Shown: positions 24,001 to 37,400 of the stretch, in pieces
Layout: each line of letters starts with the position of its first letter
Position numbering within the stretch: the first letter of the stretch is position 1
Notes under the pieces: generated by a model
Database searches by the model: none
What the model was told of the DNA's origin: nothing
What the model saw: only the letters and a program-made list of their open reading frames with translations
DNA from: Caprimulgus europaeus
Lineage: Eukaryota > Chordata > Aves > Caprimulgiformes > Caprimulgidae
DNA length: 64,000 nt
NCBI GenBank assembly: GCA_907165065.1
Contig: OU015526.1
Span: 69,153,723-69,217,722, forward strand
Direction: 5' to 3'
Program-made: the position numbers and the translations under genes

Positions 24001-25551
24001 AAAACCACAAAGAAATGCAAAGTATTCACCCTTGCATATGAAAAGTCTGAAGTGAACTCGTTATTAGCTTTAAAGATTAATGAAACCTTTTTTGTTGTTG
24101 TTTTAGTAAAATAATTATTCTGGCATCTTCATATGTGACATTGTTGGGGTGAAGTAAGCGAAACCATGCTGGAGTTGTCTTTTAATAGCAAAGATAGTCT
24201 ACTCTTCTCTGAGACACTGGATGACAAATGTTTTTTCAATTGTTACCATACGAGGTCTGCAAGATCTGAGAGTCACCAATTTATGAGGTATTGTGGGTCT
24301 GATCTTTGCGGTGTCAAAATGGCTATGTCCTTTGAAGTTATAATAGCTGAGCAGATTTATATCAGCTACAATATCTAGCCAAGCTGATTAGCTGATTATT
24401 ACTGTGTTTTGGGGAAGGTTTGCCTTTGATCTTGGATACTTTTGAATGAAAGGATGGCTCAGTGCATTGCTCAAGGTTTTACACTCCTTCCTGTGCTTTC
24501 CTGTGTAAAGCTGGGGGAAATCCAAAAAGCTGTTTATAATGTTGGTGTATGATATAGGTTGTTGCTCACAATCTGATGGAGAAGTTCAGGGAAGCTCATG
24601 GTCACCTTCTTAACCACAGGAGATGAGAAGCTACTATTAGCCTTTCCCTTGGGCAGCGTCAAGCAGAAGGGGAAGAATATAATTAAGACCAACATATTTT
24701 GAACTATATCAGATAAATGAGACTGTTCTGCCTCTTAGGGTTAAAAAAAGCCCCAAAAACCAACAAACAAACCCACAAACAAAAAACCCCTGCAAAACAC
24801 CAAAACTCCACCCCCAAAAAAAATCAAAACAACAAAAAAGATCAAATTCTGTATCCATAGACTACAACCGTCATTAAAAAGATTATTAATAGCCTAATGG
24901 AAATAGCTATTTAATACCTAGATCAGATTGTTCTGAAAAATAAAATTCATATTGTGGGTTATTCTTTCTTACTTTTACTCTGGCTCTAGTTGGGGCCACT
25001 TTAGAACCATCCTGATGGGGACAGGAGAGAAGAGGTCTTGGGGAAAACAGGGGATGGGCATATATATTCTCACAATCACATGATGAAAAGCCATTAAAAT
25101 AAATGCTTATCAGCTACCGCTTTATCTTTATATTTCTTTATATTTATATCTTCCTTTATCATTTGGGAAATAAGGAGAAGTTTCTTCAGCCTATAAAACA
25201 TGAATTGGCATTGTAAACTATTAAACTAGAAACTCAACCATATAAATATTGTGGTTTCATTCTAGTTAAACACTCCATGAGTATTCAACTGTAAGTCACC
25301 AAATGTCAAATTGATTATTTACTGCCCAATAATGAAAGGTTTAAACACTTGTTGATTTTTCTCCTAAAAGATTGCCAAATGGTTTATTACACAGAATTAG
25401 ATAAAAAGGCAAAAATATTGAAACCAAGATGGACTATGTATCAGAGAAATGTATAGATAAGATTATTAAGAATAGTGTTATACTTGGACTGCTAGATAGG
25501 CTGATACTCACCATCATATAAACTGGATAATTTTTTAAGGAAATGCAACAT
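21053..25551. other. AT-rich intergenic sequence, no gene seen
   Basis: It contains a short CT dinucleotide run (about 23517-23534), TAA units near 23355-23372, and an A/C-rich low-complexity block (24738-24841). No interspersed repeat or gene is recognised. Open frames are under 85 codons. Confidence 0.55.
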
Positions 25552-26285
25552 TCACAGAATCACAGAATATCAGGGATTGGAAGGGACCTCGAAAGATCAT
25601 CTAGTCCAACCCCCTGCCAGAGCAGGAACACCTACATGAGATCACACAGGAAGGCGTCCAGGCGGGTCTTGAATGTCTCCAGAGAAGGAGACTCCACAAC
25701 CTCCCTGGGCAGCCTGTCCCAGTGCTCTGTCACCCTCACAGTAAAGAAGTTTCTTCTCAAGTTTAAGCGGAACCTCCTGTGTTCCAGCTTACACCCATTT
25801 CCCCTTGTCCTATCACTGGACAACACTGAGAAGAGCCTGGCTCCATCCTCCTGTTGTTTACCCTTTATATATTTATAAACATTAATGAGGTCACCCCTCA
25901 GTTTCCTCTCCTCCAAGCTAAAGAGACCCAGCTTCCTCAGTCTTTCCTCATAATCCACTCCCTTAATCATCTTGGTGGCTCTGTGCTGGACTCTCTCAAG
26001 CAGCTCCCTGTCCTTCTTGAACTGTGGGGCCCAGAACTGGACACAATATTCCGGATGGGGCCTCACCAGGGCAGAGTAGAGGGGAAGGAGAACCTCTCTT
26101 GACCTACTGACCACACCCCTTCTAATGCACCCCAGGATGCCATTGGCCTTCCTGGCCACAAGGGCACAGTGCTGGCTCATGGTCATCCTGCTGTCCACCA
26201 GGACTCCCAGATCCATTTCCCCTACACTGCTCTCTAGTAGATCATCTCCCAACCTATACTGGAACCTGGGGTTGTTCCTGCCCAG
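25552..26285 (-). mobile_element. CR1 LINE, 5'-truncated, recent subfamily
   Basis: Read on the minus strand it encodes the end of CR1 ORF2, from [20 protein letters not shown] through [60 protein letters not shown] and on to [20 protein letters not shown]. It then shows the 3' tail and tattctgtgattctgtgaa terminus. The frame is almost intact for over 200 residues. Between about 26098 and 26285 it differs from the copy at 49.9 kb at only about five of 190 positions, so the two share a young source. Some extension of the open frame beyond 26285 is flanking sequence. Confidence 0.96.
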
Positions 26286-29200
26286 TAACACTAGTGGAAA
26301 CTGGCAAAAAATGGATAGTATAAAAATTTTATGCATGTTTTCATAGGCAGTGACACAACAAATCAGTCACTCTTACTGAGAATGTGTTTTGATAGAGCTG
26401 AGAGTAGAAGGTGAGAGAAAATTTTTAAATGGCCTATATGTACATTATTGTCAATTACTGTTTCTTTATGTTCAGAAATATGAAAGTATGTAATAAAATT
26501 CTGTGACATACCAAAGGATTTTTTCCAGTGAAAAAAATCCATATTCACAATTTCAAAACTGCTTTGAATTACAAAAGCCCTTGGAATTTTGTAATATTTT
26601 CTTTTACAGATAGCAAATAAGAGGTTGGGCTTTACATTTTTAATATATTTTTCTGATAAAAACCTATGAATTTAGCCCAGCATATTATTTTCATATTTAT
26701 AAACAAAATATGAAAAATGGGATTACTAAAATTTCTTTTTTTAGAACATAATTTTTTGACGACTCTTAATGTATACCCTGATATAGTTATTTATTTTTTT
26801 CCTGGCAAATAAAACCTTATTTAAGAATTAAATATTTTACATTATACCCTATTCTACTCTAATCTAAATAATGCTTCCATATTTAAAAAAAATATACTTA
26901 TTTAAAAAAAATATACTTACTGTATTGACTGTCTGTTATCATCTTATTTTTCACATTAAAAAAAATCTGTAAGCTTTCTGACATAATAGCAATATGCTTA
27001 CGGCAGTAAGTTCTACTGCTTAATTATATATTGTTTAAGAGGAATAATTTTATCAGTTTAGAAGAGATACTGTATTATTTCAAAGACAACAACACACTTG
27101 ATTTGCATTCTCTGTTTCAATATTTTTTTAAATTGAAAGGTCAACATTCTTTAGGCAAGTGTGAATATAAATAAAAAAATATGTACAAATCATTAATCAT
27201 TACTAATTGAATTACTGAAAAAGATTGTTCTTTTATTCATATCCTAGCTAATTTTAACAGTGATAGTTTAGCTATCCAAACAAGTTATTGAGTTACTAAA
27301 AACATTTTTATTTCTGTCTTGTATAATGCAAATAGTACTAGTCTTGTAACTTGTCGATACAGCATATAGGGATGAGATTTAAACATTACCATTGAAGATA
27401 GAAATAACTGTTCAAAGTAATGTTCAAAAGGAGCTTTTCACTTAGGTTAGAACACAGGTTGTACCCAGAGGTTTAAAATTCAAATAAGTTTTAGCCCATT
27501 AGTAGCAAATTAAAGAGTAACTCAGCAATGTTGGTAATAGTGAGTAATAAGCCTAAGATCATTATTATCTTGTATTGAAATGTTAATGCCAAACCTCTAA
27601 ACAATTTGGGTGAGGACTGCACTTGGACCAGCAACCTTAAGGAATATATAAAATAACATCAGACAATTTTCTGGTTGTGATAATTCAATTATAGTTTCTT
27701 AAAAACTTCTGTTTTAGTAAGGTATCATGACAACTTGATGGAAGGAGGAGCTGAGGTTCTGACCATTTGAGAGTGTCAATGAGCTATTGACATTCTCCAT
27801 AAGTCTTATGTGCTCATGCTAGTTTAATCTCTGTTCAAACTTTAGTTTAAGCATATCCAAACAACATGTGCAAACTCTCCACTACTCTTTCCATACTTAT
27901 ATTCATCAGCATGTAAACAGATCTGGTGAAATGACATTAAAGGAATGTGAACTATAATTAATTTGTCTTCACAAAGTCCATTTTAAGTTATTGTTGCGAA
28001 TCTTCCATCTATTTTTAAACAGGGATGGAAAAGCTGGTCTTAAAACATACATAGGTATTTAAGAGTCTTGAGGGCCCCATTGAAAAAAAGCAGCCCCAAA
28101 GGTCTGAGAAGCCCAGGGGAGAATATACTACTCCAAACTATTTCCATCCTATATCTTCACAATTCAGTGCTAAATACAACAAGTTGGAAGTGAATGTTAA
28201 ACTGAAAATCAAGACCAAGAGCTTGTGGGCTTGTATGTCTATGCATGTGGCTTAGATGCTCCTCATTCTTTAGTGAAGTACCAAACAACCTAACACGAGT
28301 ACACTCATGTCTGTTTTTGGTTAAAAGAAGGGGGATACAGCCACAACATGGTCATGACAACTACATTAAGTACTACCTATCAGTTGAGGCAGAGTGTCTT
28401 AAAAGTAGGCTGCCTGTCCATCTAAATATGCTTAAATCAAACCCCAAATTTATAACCCATGCAGAAACCTGAAAGCAACGAACATTAGAATTGGTCTATG
28501 AGGCTTAAAAAGGAAAAAAGAAATCAAACCAACAACCAAACACCATCTTCAGTACTTTAAATTTTTTCAACCACCCTCCTCCTCCTTCTCTCTCCATCTG
28601 ACACTATTTTCTTTTTGTGGTTTATCTGGTATTGGATGAGCTGTTCAGTATTTGCAGTTTTGAGTGATTCTGAGAACATCTGTGGACTAAATCTTTAGCT
28701 CGAAGGTGCTATTGTTTGTTGGTTTTTGTATTTCAGCAGGGTCTAGATGTCCCACTGTGGACTGAAATCCCACTGTAAAAGGAGCAATAGAAACACATGA
28801 TAAAAATAAACTCTTGCCATGTTGTGCCACTGTGTAGGAAATGGGTGGAAGCAGACTGTCTTTGGATCAACGGTAGTGAGCACAAAAGATAGCTCTAGCC
28901 AGGAATGATGAGGGTTGCTAATCACCAGTGAACATTTATAGAAATTTTGAAGGCTGAGTTTTGATGGTTTATACTGAAATATTGCCCAGATGATTTACAA
29001 TTTTCCAAAATATTCACCTGCAATTCACCCCTGTTCATTCATATGTTGGCATTTTGGTATATGTGAGTCAGAATTCACCCCTGCATGTTAGGTCATATCT
29101 GAACTTAGTGGAGACAACCAATGATGGAAAGGTTTGACATTTTGATGTTTGAGGTAGATGAAAATCTTTCAATACTAAAATTATTCATAAGTAAGATAAA

Positions 29201-30837
29201 GTTCAAATAGAAAACAGAATTCTGAGTTTTGTCAATGGTGGAGTAATTAGAAACAATTGACCTGGAATCAAAAAATGGGAATGCTTGTTTCTGCTCCCAC
29301 AAGTGATGCATATGTTCTTCAGAGCTAAGACATTTGATAACAGTGCATATCAAAAGGTTAAATTGTTTAAACATTTTCTTATGCCAAAAAAAATCCCCTC
29401 TACTCAAAACAATGTAGTCACTTGTAGGTTGGTCTATAAACCAGATACCAGTAATGCGCTTCATTACAAAAACTACTGCAACTCTGTGGACAATGAATGC
29501 AAGTAAATATTGTTGTATTATTTATTAATTACTGTTTATTGTATTATACCTAGAGGAACAGCTAGTGGACTCACAGCAAGAATGTTAAACAGGTGATCAG
29601 GAACAGGGACTTGGCAATTTTGAATTGGACTTTTAATTCTTAAATTTTGTTGAGCTTTTTTATGAAGAGACTGTTAATAAAAACATTGCCATTACCTTAT
29701 GATCTAAACATCCAGAATATTATTGAGCATAGCAGCTCTTCCAGAGAGAAAAGTTAATGAATTTTCAGCTAACCTCCACAGTACCTAAATATATTTGCCA
29801 TGATTAATGACTTGTATCATCTTTCTTGAAGCAAAATATTGGAAGCAATTCATTTGCAAAGCTTGCATAAACTGTAGCCCTGAAATATTTGAGAAAATTG
29901 AAGTTTCAAAGCTCAATATTGCACGCAGGTATGGAATATTGTTGGTATGGAATAACTTCATTGACATGAGAAATTATACTGAGATCAAGTTTGGTAGAAA
30001 GACAAGTGCTAATGTGCAATACCTAGGCCTTGAGTAGAAAACAAGTATTTAATAAGTATAATAATCTTACTATCTGAAAGAGAATTATTATATGATTAAG
30101 GATAAAAATGTGTGTTTCAAAAAATCAGAGCCTAAATTACTTGAAAATATTTTTTTGTGTTTTTTTGGGTTTTTTCGTTTTTTTTTTTGTGAAAGATAGG
30201 TGACTTTTATGTATTAATTAAATTTCCTTTGGAATTAATGGAGCAGTTTAGTGGGTCAAAAATCAAAGATGCAGAAACATTTCTAGAGACTGACGGCACC
30301 AGCCTACCTTGAAAAAAGGGAGAATGATCTCATTTCCTATGCAACTAAGTTACAAAATGCATCCTTTTTTTTTTTTTTTTAAACAAAGATACAATTTTTT
30401 CTGTCTAGATACAGCAGCATGAACTATCACAATCAAGCATAATGAATTTCTTAATTTACATATAATCCATTAAAAGTTTTTAAAAAGTTGTCCTCAGGCA
30501 ATCAGTCCTAAGGATATGCCAGCTGGGCATTGCTTTTTAAAACATATTTTGTTATTTATATGGAAAGAGAAAAGAATCAATTCCTTAGTCAAGCTGGTGA
30601 AAAACTGTCATTTGTGAGTGGTGAGGCACTAGACATGAATAACCCTGTGTGAAACTTCAGGAGGGGAGGCACTTGCCTTTTTTTTTTTTTCCTATTTATT
30701 TTTTTTTTAAAGGCTGCTTTATGGCTTGTAAATGATAAATGAAATTTACTAGCAATGCCCTGCAGTAATATTTCAAATTATGTTACAGAATACACCATAA
30801 AAAGTATTGAGTTATAGTAGAACCCAAGAAAAAAAGC

Positions 30838-30841
<4 letters not shown>
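26286..30841. other. Very AT-rich intergenic sequence, no gene seen
   Basis: The region around 26580-27650 is especially AT-rich. A 19-bp-period tandem duplication (tttaaaaaaaatatactta) lies at 26882-26919. The 119-codon minus-strand frame at 29105-29464 resembles no family I know and is probably chance. Confidence 0.55.

Positions 30842-30868
<27 letters not shown>
30842..30868. repeat. Poly(T) tract, 27 bases
   Basis: Uninterrupted T27, the longest T homopolymer in the window. A complementary A27 lies 574 bp downstream. Confidence 0.95.
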
Positions 30869-31442
30869 CTTTCTGGAAAAGAGTGCTACACGAGAACATT
30901 CCTCAACCACCATTTCAATATTACAGAATGTGATGAAGGTTCCACTTCAGTGAGTTCAAACATTTTATTTAAATAATTTATAAATTATACTCGCTATTAA
31001 TATTGAGACTTGGGAATTAAGAGAAGTTAAATCTTTGTATTGAAGTCTAAACCTATGTAGCTGTAGGTGCCCACTCTCAGCCCACAAAACAACCTCTACA
31101 AGGGAGAAGAAGCCTGAGCAGCACTGACCCCATGCTGCTGCTGTGTAAGCCTCTATCCTAACGATGCCCTCCCTAACCCCCAACCCACGTTGGAAATTTT
31201 CCATTGACACATTTCGATGATGTTTTATTTGTGGCTGTTGTTGAGCGATTAAAACCAAGACGAAAAAGACGTTATCCTAAAACAAGGCTGTGAGTAGTGG
31301 CTACAGTGTCCTTTAAGCCCTTTAAAATGGGATCCTTTTGTCAGCTCGGGCGAGCGGCAGCTCTTTAACATTCTGAACCTGCTGTGGCTGCTGGGGTAGT
31401 TCATCACCAGAGAATAGAATAGAATTGGGGCCCTGGCATATC
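30869..31442. other. Segment between the T27 and A27 tracts, no gene seen
   Basis: The sequence is unique in appearance and moderately GC-richer towards its right end (31060-31210). The minus-strand 97-codon frame at 30965-31258 shows no domain. I cannot tell whether the two homopolymers bound one inserted unit or are independent. Confidence 0.35.

Positions 31443-31469
<27 letters not shown>
31443..31469. repeat. Poly(A) tract, 27 bases
   Basis: Uninterrupted A27. It causes the Phe run in the minus-strand open frame at 31322-31696, which is therefore not a protein signature. Confidence 0.95.
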
Positions 31470-31474
<5 letters not shown>

Positions 31475-34400
31475 AGAAGTGGGGGAGGAAAACAGAGGAG
31501 AGCAAGAGAAAGGCAAGTCCTGGGCACACAGACAGTGCATTGTGTAAGCTGGGTTTAAAGAGCCTGCCGTTAGGTATATTTCATAATATGAAAAGACAGA
31601 CCGATTTTGTCCCCCTCGCCTGGTGGGATCAGTGCTGTCAGTGCCATTTATTTTCAATCCCCCCTGATTTCTGTATCCCCCCAACCCTTTTTGCATAAAA
31701 ATGAACCATCAAGGCAGTCAAAACACCTGCTTTACTGACAGGCCTGATTAACGCTTTGATTTATCCTTCCAAGTGAGAGCTGATCTGCTGTTCCTAGGGC
31801 CTCGTGCTGGTGTGTGATTCATGGGAGGCTGAAGGTCTCCTTTCTGTCTCCCCAGCTTCAGCTGTGGGTGCCTTTTGTACCTGCTTGAGCGTTGGGCTGA
31901 CTCCGAGAACACCCACCCCAGCTGGAGGCCGGGAGTTTTCCATCCCTACTGGCACAAGTTTCTCGGTCCGTCTTATTAAGTGATAGTAAATTACAGGACT
32001 AATTGGAGAGGCCCCCAAACACAGGGCTGTGTCTTTCTGAGGAGCTAGCCCCGCTCCCATTGTGGGCTCTGGGGAGCGGCTTCACCAGATGGAAAGGAAT
32101 AGTGTCACTTACTCCCACTTTGTGCTTCCCCATTGCTAAAAACATTGACACTCGACGTGGAAGTTTAATGTAATGTGGGAACCTTTTACTCCTTTATGGT
32201 CAGCTTTTCTTCTGTAGTCTTAAACTTCCATTTTGGGGAGTGCACTGATAGAGCTACACACAGTGGCCATCTCCCTGGGCTCATAAATAGCATAATAAGC
32301 AGGAGCAAGCCTTGTAATATCTTTTGAGGGAGTGAGCAGAAAGGTTCAAAGCTTTATCACTATAACTGCAAAAAATAGATATTTCTTAAATGTCCTGAAA
32401 AGTTGAACTGGGTCTGTTTTTCAAAAGAAAAAAAAAAATTAATTATTTAGTGACTTATGAGTGTCTGGTGACAGTGGACAAGTTGGGTTTTTTGTTGTTA
32501 TTGTTGGCTTTTTTGGTTTTGATTTTTTTTTTTCTAAAAGCCCAGCTTGTCTCCCTCACCTTCCCCCAAAAAGTAGCCTTTAAGATATTCTGACAAATTT
32601 GTCTTGTGAGTATATTTGACTTATGCACCATCATTGATCCATTGAATGACTAAAGTATTACAGAACCAGAGCATGGTATAAAAGAAGGCTAAGCAAATAA
32701 TTCCTTGTGGACCAATGCTCAAAAAATTTCCCAAAGCTAGATATTTTAAATTGGAAAGCACCTTTTCACTGTAACTAAAACATTTTGAGGTAAAAAAAAA
32801 TCTGTGTATTGTTATTTATAAATAAAACAGGAACAAACAGGATGATTGCATTCAAAGTCTTTGTTCTGAAACAATACTTGTTTTTGAGATGTTGATTAAG
32901 TTAATGCATAATCTAGCATAGTAAAAATGTAATGTGTTGTTTCATTTTGATAAAAACAATGTTTCATTTGACCAGGTGCAACACTAAAAAAAAAAAAAAA
33001 AAATCAGGAAAGACTGAAAAAGACCTTTGAAATTAAGCAAGATCCATAATAACAGTTTTCTGAAAAAAAAAAAAAAAGAAAAAAAGAAAAAAAGAAAAAA
33101 GCTATTTCTTTATTGAAGAAATCAATACATAATTGGGAACTGGAGCATTAATTTAAAAATAGCTTTACTATAAATTCTTTAAATGTCAGAAACAAACTAG
33201 ACAAAATTTACACTTGCAGTTGAACTAGCACTTGGCATAAATCTACAGTGCAGAGAGTTCAGAATGTAAAGTAAGAGCACAGTTTAACTTCTGATGTGAA
33301 CTGCGGCCCATCTAAGATGTGACACCACAAAGGCTGTGCTGAAGCTGCAGAAGCTGGGAGCAGCTGGCTGATTTCTGACTTCACGTTCAGGTGTGAGGTA
33401 GGCATGAGCTTGTCCTTGTCCGAGTCATTTGCTTGCCCAACAAAGATGCACGTGCACAGGGCAGGAAGGACCCCACCAGCCTCAGCTGAATGTTGGTAGC
33501 ACATGTGCTAAGAAGGCCTTGAGCTGTGTATTTAATCCATAGATAGCCAACACATGACATTTAGGTGTCTGGAAGTGCAGTTTACTCAACCTCAATGCGT
33601 AAAAATTAAGAGCTTTCTTTGCAAAACCAAAGACACATCCTAGGTGTGCAATAACATATCTATAGACGCTGGGTTATAACACAAAACCATCGGAACAAAA
33701 ACAGCAGAAGATACCAATATCAAAGAAATTTTGTCTGGTGAGCAGTGGGAAGGTTAGATACTAAAACATCTGCTTATTCCTCATCTACCGTTGCCTTTCT
33801 CAGTCTTCGCCTGACTTGCCCTTTCCCTGTTTAGACTGGCATGTGGCTTACAATCCTACATACAATAAACACAATCTTTGATTTTAAGGCAGGCAAAACT
33901 CTTACATCTGACATACTTTTAAACAGAGCAAAACCTCTTTAACAAAACCTGAAACAATGCATGACACAAAATTCCTGAAGATTTGTGTTGACATAGACAT
34001 CACTTTTTGTTTAAAAAGGCAAAGGTCAGAAATAAAGATGATAGCCAAACTTTAATTTGGTTTTGGTTTATTTTGTATTTTTGCAAGGGAGGAGACATTT
34101 TGTATGAAAAAGGTCAGTCCTGATTTTTTGCCTGGTGGATATGAGTTATTAGTCTTGATATTAATTTTAGTTACTGCTGGAGAGAAAACTATCAGTCACC
34201 TATGACAGGGAAATAGAGTAGAAAAGGGCTCAGACAGGAATTCTCATTCCATAGTCTGCCAAAACAATATTTAGATTATTTAAGATAAATGCATCCAGAG
34301 CCTAAATTAGCTCTGACTTTTGAATTTTCATGAGAGGTGAAAATTGAACATCTTTAACAGCTTCTAAAGAGAAGGGGTGTGAATGGCTTCTCAGACACTG

Positions 34401-37400
34401 GCACATTGCTCTCTCCTCTGCAAGTTTTTGTTGACACACGTGTCCTCTTTCTGGACAAAACCTACTGATAACCCAAAAGAACTTTAAAAAATATCAGCCT
34501 TGGACTTAGATTTTTTTTCTGCTTGGTCCTAATTACCGTTTTCCAAAGAGTCCAGCCTCATCATAATCCTTATCTTTCTATCCAGTTTCTCCAGTGAGGG
34601 TTTGAACATTGTTCCCTGGTGCACCTGATAGTTAGAAGGAGACAATCAGCACCCGACTGTAGTACAACAACCTAAACACTATGTAACATAACACGTTCTC
34701 TGTGACTCAACTGCCTTGTAAGAGGTATTAGAAAATTATGCAGAATATTCATTTGACTTTCAGTGTGCCAAGTAGAAAGAAATATTTTGGATGATATACA
34801 GATACAGGACCAATGGTTGTGTATTGCTTCCTTATTATGCTTTATCAAGCTTTTATTCAGACTGTTTCAAAGGATGTTTTCTTTACTTATGCCTTACACC
34901 CACCTTGTGGGCTCTCACAATGGTGCTCTTTGTGAAGAAATATTAATGATTGTTACTATCTCAATAGCAAAGAAAAAAATTGTATGTCTTTGTAAACTCT
35001 TTAAAACAAAATGAAGGAAAACCTTCAAAGGTAAATCCTCCAGTAAAAGCTTGGGAACCCTGAAACAGATTCACAGCCACATCTCTTTAGCTTGAGGTTA
35101 TCACAGAAGAAGGCATTCAGTCAAATTCTGGGAAATATCCACAGCTTAACTGTGATTGAAAAAAAAAAAACAAACCCACAAAAGAAAATAGAAAAGAAAC
35201 CCATACCTGTTACTACAGACATATATCAGTTTTAAGGTATTTTTCTGACAAAATGCTTAGTTTTACTTTTTAGAGTAAGTTTCTCTGTATAAATCAAAAT
35301 CGCTTTCTTATACAAACCAGAGCAGTTTTATGAATTTTAAATCAGATACCCGTAGCACATATAATAAACTTCAGATCTTAGACATGACTGGTTTGAATAA
35401 AATATTTACTTCTCTTTTCGGTCTTTCAAATGTTACTTATTCTAAAAGATATTTTAATAAATGCATAAAACATGTTAATCAAAATGAAAAATTAATAGAG
35501 AGCATATTTCTTTCCAGATACTTTTGTAATTGATCTTGCCAAGGGTAGTTTAGTTCAGATGCAATCTCTGTTCACTGAGGGCCTGTTCATTATATTTTAT
35601 ATAATTTAACTATTTGGTATATAATATATTTTTCATACTGTAAAATTTTAATTTTAGCCTTATTACAGAATAGTTTTATTTATAATTATTTTGTTATATG
35701 CAATATAGACTCATATGAAAAAGGACAAGAGCAACTTGCTGTAATAAAAGAAATGGACTTGACCTCACAGAGTTGTGGCATTTCTCAGCTGCTAGTGCTA
35801 GACCATACTAAAGAACCTAACATACAAATCTCATGTTGCTCACACGCTGGAGTTTTGCTGTTGACTTCAGCAGTACAAGGCTTCACCTCTCACTTGATGT
35901 CTTCATACTCCTACAATATACAGAACTCCAGCTCTGCAGTGGGATCTAGTAGAGTCATGACTTATTATAACACACTTGTGAGGAACAACACCTCCTGGGA
36001 ATAGAATCAGAAAAAAAAATGGCTAAACGTAAGTATTTAGAGATGCTGCACCCATTTGGAAAGCCAGCACTGGGAGTATAGCATGTCCAGAAAAAAATTG
36101 TCTATCAAACATGTGGTGGTCTAGAAACAAGGAAAAAGATCAGTAAAGCACAGTACCTAGTGGTGTATCTCTTCACTTGAAACAAAATTATTTTTATTAA
36201 GGAAGAATTAGCTAAAATCTAGAGAGGGTTGCTTTAGAAACATAAGCAGAAAACTTAAAAGCTCAGCAAGACTAATGTTTTCTCTTTTCTTATTTGAAAT
36301 GCTCTTCTATTGACCAACCATACCACTAGTAGTAGACTACTCTCTTCCTAGCAATTCAGATAGCTGCAAGTCAAAGTTACCTCGGGCAATGCCTGACTGG
36401 GCTCAGTAAGTCAGTAAGACAAGACCTTTCCCAGGACAGACATCACCAGAGAGAAAAATTTACTGAAACTATGCATATGGAAGCTACCTTTTACTGACAA
36501 GTAGGTACGTATTAAAATCTAAAAGCACTTTCTAGGATCAGAAAGACACTGGAGTTACAAAGGAGCTGGTGAAAATTAGACTAACCGAGGCAAAGTTGAC
36601 TTGATAAAGTTTTATTGTTTAGCTTTGGTTTGTTTAAAATGTTTTTCCATATATAAAGAGATTTACCTTTAATAGTTTTGCTTTTAGTATTTTCAGTTGA
36701 TTTTACTGCTGAAAGGTTGCAGTTAAAAAGAGAAAAAGAACATTAGAAAATGATTCAGAGCAATCTGCCCCATGTAGACTCAAATCTTTCCATGATTTGA
36801 GTCTACATGGCTCTAGTTTTAAAGCTTGAAGAGAACAGCAGCACGTGTTCAATAATTCATGTTCTCTAATTAACTAAACACTGATGATTGTGCCTAGATT
36901 AATTTTATTTTAAACAGAAGTGTATTCTCAATGTTTTCTGTAACAAAATATTGTCAGAAAATAAATTGTTTTAGTTTTTGCATTTGGTTCAGAACATGGC
37001 AGTGGCTTCAGCATAGGTTTCATCCATTCTTGTAATGGTTTTGCTTATGGATTTGGGAGACTTGCTGACTGTATGCACATATCCTTAGTAAGCTGCATAT
37101 ACCCAGAAACCAATCCTGTGTGTTCTCACTGCCTACAAAGAGCTGAACTACCTTTACCTAGGACAGAAGTGTATTTCGAGTTAATTTCTCTGAGTAAAGA
37201 GATGTTTGAAAGCACACTGCAAAGAAACCAGCACTTTAGGTTAGCTAAACTTACATTTTGCCATTTTATCTCCTTTATTACATACATCTACTTTTAATAT
37301 CCACGTGTGATATGTCATCTAACAATATTAGTACATCTGTCCTATTCCATCTCATTGTTTGCCGTCAGTCTGCCTTCTGCTGAAGACCAGTCCAGACTCT

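Noticed and set aside
25543..25878. Plus-strand frames at 25543-25878 and 50467-51033
   Set aside because: Antisense of CR1 ORF2; CR1 codes on the minus strand at both places.
29105..29464. 119-codon minus-strand frame
   Set aside because: Very AT-rich, composition typical of chance frames, no motif recognised.
31322..31696. 124-codon minus-strand frame with a Phe run
   Set aside because: The Phe run is the A27 homopolymer; no other coding signature.
36770..36810. microRNA precursor
   Set aside because: The stem is only 17 bp with no extension of pairing on either side, shorter than a typical precursor.
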